Source of the DNA: an uncultured Clostridia bacterium
GTDB lineage: Bacteria; Bacillota; Clostridia; TANB77; CAG-508
DNA: 64,000 nucleotides
Direction of reading: 5' to 3'
NCBI GenBank assembly: GCA_934182465.1
Contig: CAKPRG010000005.1
Coordinates: 62,001 to 126,000 of the forward strand
In this document: positions 27,114 to 36,677 of the stretch, piece after piece
Layout of the letters: each line of letters begins with the position of its first letter
How positions within the stretch are numbered: position 1 is the stretch's first letter
The notes under the pieces: model-generated
Told to the model about the DNA's origin: nothing
The model's database searches: none
What the model saw: only the letters and a program-made list of their open reading frames with translations
Program-made: the position numbers and the translations under genes

Positions 27114-28127
27114 ATGGAAAAGAAAAGAATTTTAACAGGTGATAGACCAACAGGAAAATTACATATAGGACATTATTTTGGATCTTTAAAAACAAGATTA
27201 GAATTACAAGAAAATGAAAATTATGATCCATATATATTAATAGCAGATGTTCAAGCTTTAACAGATAATTTTAATAATCCAGAAAAAGTCAGAAAAAATG
27301 TTAGAGAAGTTGCTATGGATTATTTATCAGTAGGAATAGATCCTAAGAAAACAACAATATATATCCAATCAATGATACCAGAAACAGCTGAACTTACAGT
27401 ATTTTATTCAAATCTTGTTACAATAGCAAGATTACAAAGAAATCCTACTGTAAAAACAGAATTAGAACAAAAAAGAGAAGTTTTTGGAGAAAGTGTAACT
27501 TATGGATTTTTAGGTTATCCAGTAAGTCAAGCTGCTGATATTACTACTTTTGAAGGAGCTTTAGTACCAGTTGGAGAAGATCAATTACCTTTAATAGAAC
27601 AATGTAGAGAAATTGTTAGAAAATTCAATAGCATTTATGGTGATGTATTAATTGAACCACAAGCTGTACTATCAAGTACAAAAAGAATTAAAGGACTTGA
27701 TGGAAATGAAAAAATGGGTAAATCTTTAGGAAATGCAATTTACTTATCAGATAGCGAAGAAGAAATAAATAAAAAAGTAATGAGTGCAGTTACAGATCCA
27801 AATAGAATAAAAAAAGATGATTTAGGTAATCCAGATGTTTGTATGGTAGCTTATTATCATAATTTATTTACAGATAAAGATGAATGCGAAAAAATTTGCA
27901 AAGAATGTAGAGAAGGAAAAAGAGGTTGTGTAGCTTGCAAAAAACAACTTGCAAAAAATATTTCTGATACATTAAAACCAATAAGAGAAAAAAGAGCATA
28001 TTATGAAGCTCATCCAGAAGAGGTAGATAAAATATTAAAAGAAGGAACAGAAAAAGCTAGAAAAACTGCAAAAGAAACAATGAAAAAAATTAAAAAAGCA
28101 ATGATGCTAAATTATTTTGAAGATTAA
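27114..28127 (+). CDS. trpS: Tryptophan--tRNA ligase, with Cys cluster
   Basis: Class I synthetase charging tRNA-Trp. 337 residues. HIGH appears as LHIGH (16-20) and KMSKS as EKMGKS. Near the anticodon-binding region the Cys pattern C-X21-C-X6-C-X2-C (between CMVAYYHN and CVAC) closely resembles the iron-sulfur site described in Thermotoga TrpRS. It is followed 25 bases later by obg and likely shares its transcript. Confidence 0.96.
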   Translation: MEKKRILTGDRPTGKLHIGHYFGSLKTRLELQENENYDPYILIADVQALTDNFNNPEKVRKNVREVAMDYLSVGIDPKKTTIYIQSMIPETAELTVFYSNLVTIARLQRNPTVKTELEQKREVFGESVTYGFLGYPVSQAADITTFEGALVPVGEDQLPLIEQCREIVRKFNSIYGDVLIEPQAVLSSTKRIKGLDGNEKMGKSLGNAIYLSDSEEEINKKVMSAVTDPNRIKKDDLGNPDVCMVAYYHNLFTDKDECEKICKECREGKRGCVACKKQLAKNISDTLKPIREKRAYYEAHPEEVDKILKEGTEKARKTAKETMKKIKKAMMLNYFED

Positions 28128-29426
<1,299 letters not shown>

Positions 29427-29546
29427 AAGAAATTAAATATAAAAATATGTAAATCAAAGTATTAGATTTATAAAATAAAGTCAAGTGAAAATTTAAATGC
29501 AATTCTGTAAAGTAAATGTAATATTTATAAAATAAATTATAAAAAT

Positions 29547-29586
29547 CAAACTTTCGTTTGACAAAACAAATGATTTGTGATAATAT
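29547..29586 (+). promoter_or_regulatory. lexA promoter with overlapping palindrome (putative SOS operator)
   Basis: TTGACA (29558-29563), 17 bases and TAATAT (29581-29586). The palindrome CAAAC-TTTC-GTTTG (29547-29560) overlaps the -35. It has the arm length and 4-base gap of the Bacillota LexA box (GAAC-N4-GTTC), with A for G. Autoregulation by LexA is likely. A second palindrome CGTTTT/AAAACG lies just after the -10. Confidence 0.65.
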
Positions 29587-29653
29587 CGTTTTAGAAAAAA
29601 CGAATAAAAGTTTCTATAAAGAAAAAGAAGAATATAAGGGAGTGTTTATTTAT

Positions 29654-30310
29654 ATGAGAAGAAAAGATCCAAACAGCTTAAATAAAAGAGAAAAAGCAAT
29701 ATTAAAATTTATAGAAAAACAAGTTGTAACAAATGGATATCCACCATCAGTTAGAGAAATAGGAAAAGCAGTTGGGTTAAAATCAACAGCAACTGTACAT
29801 GGTTATTTGGAATCTTTAGAGAAAAAAGGATATATCAAAAAAGAAAGTCAAAAAGGTAGAACTTTAAAATTATTAAAAGGTGGAAATTTAGAAGGAGAAC
29901 AAACATCTTTTGATAAACCAGTATACACAAACAAAGAAATGGTTGATGTACCAGTCGTTGGAAAAATTACAGCAGGAGCACCAATTTTAGCAGTAGAAAA
30001 TGTTACTGATTCATTTCCTATTCCAATTGACTTTGTAGGAAACTGTGAAAGTTTTATGCTTACTGTTAGAGGCGAAAGTATGATTGAAGCAGGAATCTTA
30101 GATGGAGACTACATATTAGTACGCAAACAAAATACAGCAACAAATGGAGAAATAGTAGTAGCTTTAATAGAAGATGAAGCTACAGTAAAAACTTTCTACA
30201 AAGAAACAGATCATATTAGATTACAACCAGAAAACTCTACAATGGATCCTATAATAGTTCCAAATTGTGAGATTCTTGGAAAAGTAATTGGTGTATTTAG
30301 AAAAATGTAA
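29654..30310 (+). CDS. lexA: LexA repressor
   Basis: SOS transcriptional repressor and self-cleaving serine protease. 218 residues from the ATG at 29654, 11 bases after AAGGGAG. A longer in-frame reading from 29558 begins inside the promoter and is rejected. The winged helix covers residues 1-70 ([23 protein letters not shown]). The Ala-Gly cleavage site is in KITAGAP, the catalytic Ser in [10 protein letters not shown] and the Lys in EDEATVKTF. It lies convergent with folC. Confidence 0.95.
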   Translation: MRRKDPNSLNKREKAILKFIEKQVVTNGYPPSVREIGKAVGLKSTATVHGYLESLEKKGYIKKESQKGRTLKLLKGGNLEGEQTSFDKPVYTNKEMVDVPVVGKITAGAPILAVENVTDSFPIPIDFVGNCESFMLTVRGESMIEAGILDGDYILVRKQNTATNGEIVVALIEDEATVKTFYKETDHIRLQPENSTMDPIIVPNCEILGKVIGVFRKM

Positions 30311-30403
30311 TTTGATAGATAAAATATTTTACTTAGAATTATTGCCTGAAAAATACATAAAACATAGAGTGCAAAATTATATTTATTTGAAATATATAAG
30401 AGA

Positions 30404-30447
30404 AATAAAAGCCATTAACAAATTTAGTTAATAGCTTTTATTTTTTC
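30404..30447. terminator. Bidirectional terminator between lexA and folC
   Basis: AATAAAAGCCATTAAC (30404-30419) and GTTAATAGCTTTTATT (30427-30442) form a near-perfect 16-bp stem with A/T runs on both sides. The folC stop codon lies in the loop. Confidence 0.85.
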
Positions 30448-31728
30448 AATAATTTCTTTTGTTGCTTTATAATTGTAAAAACTTCCTATTACAAAATTAA
30501 TTACATTAGAATCTTGTTTATATAAACTTTCTAATGATGTTTGTAATTCAGCCTTTAAAAACATATTATTAGAATTTAAACTTTTAGCATAATTATACAA
30601 AATTTCTTTATCAAAAAATTTATGATTATTATTGCAACCACTATTAAATGTAAAACAACAATTTTCGAAAGCATTTACAAGTAAATCAAGTAATGTTTTG
30701 TAATCTTTTGTTTGAATTATAGATACAACAAAGTGCTTTTTTTCAGAAGGAAAATTAGTTTTTATTGTATCTATTAAATTTTTAATAGAATCTTCATTGT
30801 GAGCACCATCATAGAATATTATTGGATTATCTGAAATTTTTTCAAATCTAGCAGGATGTATTACAGTTTTAAGACCTTCTAAAATGTTTGAATAAGATAT
30901 TTCAAAATTATTGCTTTGCAATATATTTATAATTTCTATTACAACACAAGCATTTTCAATTTGTTTCTTTCCTTTTAAATTTACGCAATATTGGTTGTTT
31001 TTATAAGTAAAATATTGGTAACTATTTTCTAAATAATAATTTTTAATATCTTCTTTTTTTATACAAATTAATTTATTATTTTTTTCTGCACATACTTGCT
31101 GGATTGTAGAAATTGCAGGTTGATCAAATATAACAGAATTTGAATTTTCTTTTATTATACCAGCTTTTTGAAAAGCAATTTCTTCTAAAGTGTTTCCAAG
31201 TATTGCAGTATGGTCAAATGAAATATTACCAAAAGCGGAAACTAAAGGAGAAACAATATTTGTGCAATCATATAGACCACCAAGGCCGACTTCTAGAATA
31301 ACTAAATCACAATTATTTTCAAAAAAATACAAAATAGCCATAGATGTTAAAACTTCAAAACGAGTAAGATGTCTTCCTGTATCTTCAAAATAATTTTGTT
31401 CTAAATTTTCAAATATTGGAATATAATTTTCAACAGTAATTGGAGAGATGCAAGTATTATTTATTTGTATAGATTCATTGCTAATACAAAGATGTGGAGA
31501 GATGAATTTTCCAATTTTATATTTATTAGTACATAATAAAACTTTGTTTAACATTTCGACAATACTGCCTTTTCCATTAGTGCCAGCAATGTGAACAAAT
31601 TTTAGCTTTTGATGTGGATTTCCTAATTTTTCCATAATATAAAACATTGCATCTAAAGTTGGAAAATCAGTAGTTTGTATAAATTTATCTAAAAAGTTAT
31701 CTAAATTATTTTCTTTAATTTTTTTCAT
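30424..31728 (-). CDS. folC: Folylpolyglutamate synthase / dihydrofolate synthase
   Basis: Mur-ligase-family enzyme adding glutamate to folates. 434 residues. The P-loop is HIAGTNGKGS (about residues 47-56); the folate loop and VILEVGLGG follow, and SPHLC and FDHT motifs are present. The C-terminal glutamate ligase domain starts near HPARFEKI. Its start is 81 bases from the mutS2 end, on the same strand, so the two may be co-transcribed. Confidence 0.93.
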   Translation of the reverse strand: MKKIKENNLDNFLDKFIQTTDFPTLDAMFYIMEKLGNPHQKLKFVHIAGTNGKGSIVEMLNKVLLCTNKYKIGKFISPHLCISNESIQINNTCISPITVENYIPIFENLEQNYFEDTGRHLTRFEVLTSMAILYFFENNCDLVILEVGLGGLYDCTNIVSPLVSAFGNISFDHTAILGNTLEEIAFQKAGIIKENSNSVIFDQPAISTIQQVCAEKNNKLICIKKEDIKNYYLENSYQYFTYKNNQYCVNLKGKKQIENACVVIEIINILQSNNFEISYSNILEGLKTVIHPARFEKISDNPIIFYDGAHNEDSIKNLIDTIKTNFPSEKKHFVVSIIQTKDYKTLLDLLVNAFENCCFTFNSGCNNNHKFFDKEILYNYAKSLNSNNMFLKAELQTSLESLYKQDSNVINFVIGSFYNYKATKEIIEKIKAIN

Positions 31729-31809
31729 AATTGTACAGTTATAATAAAATATATTTATTAAAATCCTTTACAGTATTTAGATATTTAAGGCTATCTATAA
31801 ACCTAAAAA

Positions 31810-34147
31810 TTATTTTAGTTCTACAACAGTAACTCCCATTTCACCTTCACCAAAAGTTCCTAAACGATAGCTTTTAACATGTGGGTGAGTTTTCAAAAAT
31901 TGATGAATACCTTTTCTTAAAGCACCAGTTCCTTTTCCATGTACAATGTGAACAGTATTTAGACCGTTATAAGCACAAGTATCTAAGTATTTGTCTATTG
32001 AAAAACAAGCTTCTTCAACATTTTGACCGATAACATTTATTTCTGGTGAAACTGATTTAATATTCAATTTATGTTGCTTTGAATAAGAATAATTTTTTTC
32101 TTTTTTCTCTTCTTTACCATATTCTAAAGCTTCTAACTTGAAATTCATTTTCATAATTCCAACTTGAACTTGAACAATTTTATCTTTATTTGGTAAAGAT
32201 AAAAGATTTCCAGTTTGATTTATTGATGGAATAAAAACAGGCAAACCTATTTTTAAATTATTTTCTTTTAAACTTTTTTCAGTAGTAATTGTTTTTTTAG
32301 TAGATTGTAAATTGTTTATTTTTTTATTTAATTCATTTCTAATGTTGTTTAAATTTTTAGAATTAGATTCTTTTTCGATATCTCGAATTAAAGAATTTGC
32401 ATCTTCTTTTGCATTTAGTAAAATTTCTCTAGCTTGCTCTTTTGCTTTTTCAATTATATTATTTTCTTGTTGCTGTAAACTTGAATTTTTATTATCAAGT
32501 TCTTTTTCTAATTGTTTAATTTTTTGTGATTTTTCTAAAATTTCAGCTTTTTCTTTTTCGATAATCTTTTTATCTTCATAAATATTTTTAATTAATTCTT
32601 CAATGTTTATTTCATCATTAGATAGAAATTCTTTTGCTCTTTGAATAATATTATCAGAAATACCTAATTTTTTGCTTATTTCAAAAGCATTACTTGCTCC
32701 AGGAACGCCAAGCAATAAACGATATGTAGGGGATAGAGTATTAATATTAAATTCTGCACTAGCATTTTCAAAACCATTTGTTGTTAGAGCAAAATGTTTG
32801 ATTTCTGGATAGTGAGTTGTAGCTATTGTTAAACATCCACGTTTATTTAAGTTTTCAAGAATACTGATTGCTAAACTAGCGCCTTCGACAGGATCTGTTC
32901 CAGAACCTAATTCATCAAGTAAAACAAGACTATTCTCAGTAGCTTCTGTTAAAATATTAGAAATTTTTGTCATATGAGATGAAAAAGTACTTAAAGAATC
33001 TGCAATACTTTGTTCATCACCAATATCTGCAAAGATGTTATCAACTAAGCAAATTGTACTTCCTTCTTTTGCAGGAATATGTAAACCACACATTGTCATA
33101 CAAACTAAAATTCCAACAGTCTTTAGAGTAACAGTTTTTCCACCAGTATTTGGACCAGTTATAATTAAACTAGTATAATTTTCTCCAATTAAAATATCGT
33201 TTTTAACAGCTTGAGATTTATTTATTAAAGGGTGCCAAGACTGTAATAATTTTATTTGTTTATTATGATTGATTTTTGCTGAATTTGCATCTAAATCTTT
33301 TGAATATTTTGCTTTTGCAAAAATAAAATCAATAATACCAATAAGATTTAAATTGTTATCTAGCTGATTTGTTAAATCAAAAAACATGGCAGATAAATTT
33401 GTTAAAATATTTTCAATTTCTATATTTTCTTCAACATTAAGATTATTAATGTCATTGTTTAAATCAAATACACTAATAGGCTCTACGAAAATAGTTGAAC
33501 CACTAGAAGAAATATCATGTACGAAACCTTTTACATCTGAACGATATTCATTTTTTATTGGAACAACAAAACGACCAGAACGCATAGTAATAACAGGTTC
33601 TTGAACAAATTTTGTTTTTAAAATAGAGTTTAATTTATTTCTAATATTTTGTTCTTTTTCTCTTTTTTCTCTACGAATATTTGCTAGTTTTGTAGAAGCA
33701 GAATCATCAATAGTATTTTCATCTAGTATACTAGAGAAGATTGTTTTTTCTAAATTTTCATTTATATAAAGATTATTAAATAAAGGTGATAGATTATTAA
33801 AATCTGATAAATCTATATCATCATTAAAAAAGTAATTTTTTAATTCTCTAGAAATTTTTAAAATATGTGCTAAGTCTAAAAGCTGTTTTGCTGAAAGAGA
33901 GGAACCGAGATTCTAAGCGCTTTAAATGAACTGAAATATTTTCTATTTCACAAATAGGAGCTTGTCCTTTTCGAAATAATAATATTACAGCTTCTGAAGT
34001 TTGATTTAATGCTTTTTCAATGTCTTTTTCAGTTAAATAGGGTAATAGATCTAAAGCCTTTTTTTGCCCAATATATGTTTTACAATAATTACTTAAAATT
34101 TCACGAATTTTAAAAAATTCTATTTTATCTAAATATTTTGTGTTCAT
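31810..34147 (-). pseudogene. mutS2: mutS2, disrupted by a single-base frameshift
   Basis: Endonuclease MutS2 would be 778 residues if one base is removed. The N-terminal 99-residue frame (MNTKYLDKIEFFKIREILSN) reads into a stop at 33848. After removal of the G at about 33907, the same strand continues as SAKQLLDLAHILKISREL and into the 591-residue C-terminal frame (31810-33585). That part has Walker A TGPNTGGKT, the MutS signature, a coiled-coil and a C-terminal Smr nuclease domain (HIVHGKGTGALRKGIHQFL). MutS2 acts on branched DNA or collided ribosomes. The site is not a homopolymer, so a real mutation or an assembly error are both possible. Confidence 0.88.
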
Positions 34148-34289
34148 AATTTACCTTTCATTTGCATTTTTTATAAATTTTATAAAAATTCAACAAAAAT
34201 ATTTTACCATAGAAAGTGCATAAAATAAAGGGTTTAAAGAAATTAAATAAAAATTTTTGGAAAAAATCAAAAAAAGTTTTGAAAAAAAC

Positions 34290-34318
34290 TTGACATATAC
34301 TAAATCATGAATTATAAT
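34290..34318 (+). promoter_or_regulatory. Promoter of the tRNA-Met/tRNA-Tyr unit
   Basis: TTGACA (34290-34295), 17 bases and TATAAT (34313-34318), a perfect consensus 26 bases before the first tRNA. Confidence 0.88.
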
Positions 34319-34344
34319 GTAAGAGCGTTAAGCAAAGAACGCAT

Positions 34345-34421
34345 GCGCCATTAGCTCAGCTGGTCAGAGCAACCGGCTCATAACCGGTGGGTCCAAGGTT
34401 CGAATCCTTGATGGCGCACCA
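34345..34421 (+). tRNA. tRNA-Met (anticodon CAT)
   Basis: 77 bases including an encoded CCA. Acceptor GCGCCAT pairs with ATGGCGC, the anticodon stem CCGG/CCGG flanks CTCATAA and the T-loop is GGTTCGAATCC. The fully paired first base pair and lack of a GGG/CCC anticodon stem argue against initiator tRNA. A lysidine-modified Ile2 tRNA cannot be fully excluded. Confidence 0.9.
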
Positions 34422-34455
34422 TATAGAAAAGCTTAAATATCAAGCTTTTCTATAT
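34421..34455 (+). other. Perfect hairpin between the two tRNAs
   Basis: ATATAGAAAAGCTT and AAGCTTTTCTATAT form a perfect 14-bp inverted repeat directly after the tRNA-Met CCA. No T-run follows, so a processing signal is more likely than a terminator. Confidence 0.55.
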
Positions 34456-34480
34456 AATAAATTTAATAAAATATCAAAAT

Positions 34481-34566
34481 GGGTAAGTGGTCGAGTGGTT
34501 AATGGCACCAGACTGTAAATCTGGCGACGAGAGTCTACGATGGTTCGAATCCATCCTTGCCCACCA
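34481..34566 (+). tRNA. tRNA-Tyr (anticodon GTA)
   Basis: 86 bases with long variable arm (class II) and encoded CCA. Acceptor GGGTAAG pairs with CTTGCCC; the anticodon loop is CTGTAAA within CCAGA/TCTGG; the T-arm is GGTTCGAATCC. Confidence 0.95.
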
Positions 34567-34598
34567 AAAAAGTAGAGAACATATCTCTACTTTTTTTC
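34566..34598 (+). terminator. Terminator of the tRNA unit
   Basis: AAAAAGTAGAGA and TCTCTACTTTTTTT form a stem with a T-run right after tRNA-Tyr. Confidence 0.9.
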
Positions 34599-34635
34599 TT
34601 TGTTTAAATCTATAAAATCTTATTTTTGAAATATA

Positions 34636-34664
34636 TTGAAAAAAATTACAATAAAATGTATAAT
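34636..34664 (+). promoter_or_regulatory. Promoter of the membrane-anchored coiled-coil protein gene
   Basis: TTGAAA (34636-34641), 17 bases and TATAAT (34659-34664). Its position rules out the upstream in-frame ATG at 34626 as a start. Confidence 0.75.
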
Positions 34665-34700
34665 GAAAATATAAAAATTACAAAAGATTGGAGAAATAGT

Positions 34701-35384
34701 ATGAATGAAAAAACAAAAAATAAAATAAGTTTATCAACATTCTTTTTAATGATTGCAATTTTGATTATTGTATTAATGGCATATTTTACATATAAGATAT
34801 ATAATGATAAACAAAATGCAAATAATGAGATTACTGAATTGAATTCTAAAATTAATAATTTACAAGCAACAATAGAAATTTTAAAAGAAGAAAAAGTTAC
34901 TTCAGAAGAAAATAGCAATGATGCAAAAATAGATGATACAACTAAAACAGAAGTTACAACCAAAACAGAAAATGTAAATAAAAGATTATATAAATTATAT
35001 AATAACCAAAGATATATACTATTAATGGATGATAATAAATATGATTTAGAAGAAAATTTTTTAAATAAAAAAACTTATATATTAGACTTAAATATGAAAG
35101 ATAGTAGTGAAATCGTTAAAGAAATAGATTTATCTAGCAAATTAAAAACTTTTGTAGATAATTATATAAATGAAAATAAAGGAACTACAAAAGGAGAATA
35201 TACAATAGAGTATTTTGATGTTGAAGATTTGCTAACACCATTAGATATAGATGATGATACTGAAGTGGCTTTTAAAGTATATTATAGATGTATTAATGGA
35301 AATACAGAAACTAGTTTGGGTTCTGAATATTATGCATATAATGTACAAACTGACCAAATTAGAGATTTAGGAAAAGCTAATTAA
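34701..35384 (+). CDS. Membrane-anchored protein of unknown function
   Basis: 227 residues from the ATG at 34701, after TTGGAGAA. One N-terminal membrane helix (about residues 12-33) is followed by a predicted coiled coil (NNEITELNSKINNLQATIEI), a Thr/Lys-rich linker and an outer domain of about 130 residues. The topology is type II, mostly outside the cell. No family is recognised. Monocistronic, with its own promoter. Confidence 0.75.
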   Translation: MNEKTKNKISLSTFFLMIAILIIVLMAYFTYKIYNDKQNANNEITELNSKINNLQATIEILKEEKVTSEENSNDAKIDDTTKTEVTTKTENVNKRLYKLYNNQRYILLMDDNKYDLEENFLNKKTYILDLNMKDSSEIVKEIDLSSKLKTFVDNYINENKGTTKGEYTIEYFDVEDLLTPLDIDDDTEVAFKVYYRCINGNTETSLGSEYYAYNVQTDQIRDLGKAN

Positions 35385-35426
35385 GTTTACTAAAATGTAG
35401 AACATTTTTCTATTTACTTATTCTGT

Positions 35427-35455
35427 TTGACAGAAACAAGAGATTATGTTAAACT
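35427..35455 (+). promoter_or_regulatory. Promoter of the leader-peptide/racemase unit
   Basis: TTGACA (35427-35432), 17 bases and TAAACT (35450-35455), with TG-T giving an extended -10. It is 32 bases before the leader peptide ATG. Confidence 0.65.
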
Positions 35456-35486
35456 AATAAATACATAAATGAAAAGAGGAATAATT

Positions 35487-35540
35487 ATGAATTTGAAAAT
35501 ATTTTTAAACAAATTTCATCATCATTGTAGGAGCGTGTAA
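35487..35540 (+). CDS. Leader peptide with three consecutive His codons
   Basis: A 17-codon frame, MNLKIFLNKFHHHCRSV, with a good ribosome site (AAGAGGA) six bases upstream. Three CAT codons are followed by TGT, AGG, AGC and GTG. It sits between a promoter and a terminator in front of a CntK/DapF-like racemase gene. This is the layout of an amino-acid attenuator, most simply sensing charged tRNA-His; a Cys- or Arg-sensing peptide is an alternative. Translation is inferred. Confidence 0.65.
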   Translation: MNLKIFLNKFHHHCRSV

Positions 35541-35680
35541 CTATTGCTAAAAGTAGCGTAGGTACAGGCTAAGTTCAATGTGCCTACGATAGTTTAAAAA
35601 TATTAAAATAGATATACAAAAAAGACTATTTGTAGGAAGAATAATTCTATAAATTAGTCTTTTTTTGTATATATTTTTTA
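35524..35680 (+). promoter_or_regulatory. Putative attenuator with mutually exclusive helices
   Basis: The segment GCCTACGATAGT (35582-35593) can pair with three places. These are ATTGTAGG in the His-Cys-Arg codons (35524-35531), CGTAGGTAC (about 35557-35565), and ACTATTTGTAGG (35625-35636). The last overlaps the 5' arm of the terminator. The terminator stem pairs ATATAC-A6-GACTA (35612-35628) with TAGTC-T7-GTATAT (35655-35672), followed by another T-run. Ribosome position on the leader could decide which helix forms. It covers the gene-free stretch 35541-35745. Confidence 0.55.
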
Positions 35681-35745
35681 TGAAAATAAGTTTAAAAGTA
35701 TTAAAACATAATTGTTCTAAAAAAATAAAAAATGGAGGAAATAAA

Positions 35746-36549
35746 ATGGAACGAATTAAATATTTAATATATAGACCAGCTGGTAATGATACTGCTCTTG
35801 TATATGGTACTAATTATACTAAAGAAATGAAGAAAAAAATTAATGATTGTATTATGAAGAAGCATAGCAATGTAGAACAAGTTGGTTTTATTAACAATAC
35901 TGGAAGAAAAGAATTGCAAATGGCAGGTGGAGAATTTTGTGGAAATGCTACTAGAAGTGCAGCGTATAATTATTTAGAAGGCATGCCAGGAAAAATACAA
36001 ATAAGTGTAAATTCAAAAGATCTAATTTTAGCAGGTGTAGATAAAAATAAAAATGCATGGTGCGAAATACCATTATATAGACAAAATAATATTATTAAAG
36101 AAAAAGAAAATGGTATTTTTATAGTTGAATTAAAAGGAATTACGGTTATTGTTATTAAAGAAGTTGAAGCACAAAAATATTTGAAAAATAAAGATAATTT
36201 AAAACAAATTGGAAAAAAGTTGATTGTTGATTATAATCTTATAAATAATTCGGCAGTTGGAGTGATGTTTTGTGAAAAAGAAGCTGAAAATGAAAAAATA
36301 AAGATAAACCCAATTGTTTGGGTAAAAGATATAGATACATTATTTTATGAAACTGCATGTGGAAGTGGAAGTGTTGCTGTATGCTTAGTAGAATCATATC
36401 TAAAAAAACAAGGACAAAAAATCGATATAATCCAACCATCAGGTTTAACAATTACAGCAAATGTAGATTATAAAGAAAATAATTTTGAGAGAGCAATAAT
36501 TTCAGGAAATATAGAAAATGACGGAAAAACATACGAGTTGGATTTATAA
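35746..36549 (+). CDS. DapF-superfamily amino-acid racemase, CntK (histidine racemase)-like
   Basis: 267 residues from the ATG after ATGGAGG; the long upstream frame from 35665 lies in the terminator. Two catalytic Cys motifs of PLP-independent epimerases are present: MAGGEFCGNATRS (Cys65) and ETACGSGSVAV (Cys205). From memory, the surrounding segments match staphylococcal CntK more closely than diaminopimelate epimerase: RPAGNDTALV, VEQVGFI, EFCGNAT, VGVMF and IIQPSGLTITA. CntK turns L-His into D-His for staphylopine. No staphylopine genes are nearby, so D-His would serve another role. The His-rich leader peptide upstream supports a histidine link. DapF or another racemase specificity remains possible. 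Confidence 0.78.
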   Translation: MERIKYLIYRPAGNDTALVYGTNYTKEMKKKINDCIMKKHSNVEQVGFINNTGRKELQMAGGEFCGNATRSAAYNYLEGMPGKIQISVNSKDLILAGVDKNKNAWCEIPLYRQNNIIKEKENGIFIVELKGITVIVIKEVEAQKYLKNKDNLKQIGKKLIVDYNLINNSAVGVMFCEKEAENEKIKINPIVWVKDIDTLFYETACGSGSVAVCLVESYLKKQGQKIDIIQPSGLTITANVDYKENNFERAIISGNIENDGKTYELDL

Positions 36550-36599
36550 AAAAGTATTTTTAGTAAGAATACTAATTAAATTAATTATTATACTTTTTT
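36547..36599 (+). terminator. Terminator after the racemase gene
   Basis: AAAAAAGTAT (36548-36557) pairs with ATACTTTTTT (36590-36599) across a loop with its own inner pairing. Confidence 0.65.
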
Positions 36600-36623
36600 C
36601 GCCAAAAACTTCTATTTTTCCAC

Positions 36624-36652
36624 TTGCAAAATAAAAGCATTTGTTATAGAAT
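36624..36652 (+). promoter_or_regulatory. Promoter of miaB
   Basis: TTGCAA (36624-36629), 17 bases and TAGAAT (36647-36652), 25 bases before the GTG start. Confidence 0.6.
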
Positions 36653-36677
36653 ATAACGGAATTAGGAGGAGAGAAAA

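Noticed and set aside
29558..29653. 32-codon N-terminal extension of LexA starting at 29558
   Set aside because: It begins inside the -35 element and has no ribosome site; the ATG at 29654 has one and matches the family start.
34626..34700. Upstream start for the membrane-anchored protein at 34701
   Set aside because: It lies at or before the promoter at 34636-34664, so it cannot be in the mRNA.
35665..35745. 27-codon extension of the racemase
   Set aside because: It starts in the T-run of the terminator and has no ribosome site; the family N-terminus fits the ATG at 35746.
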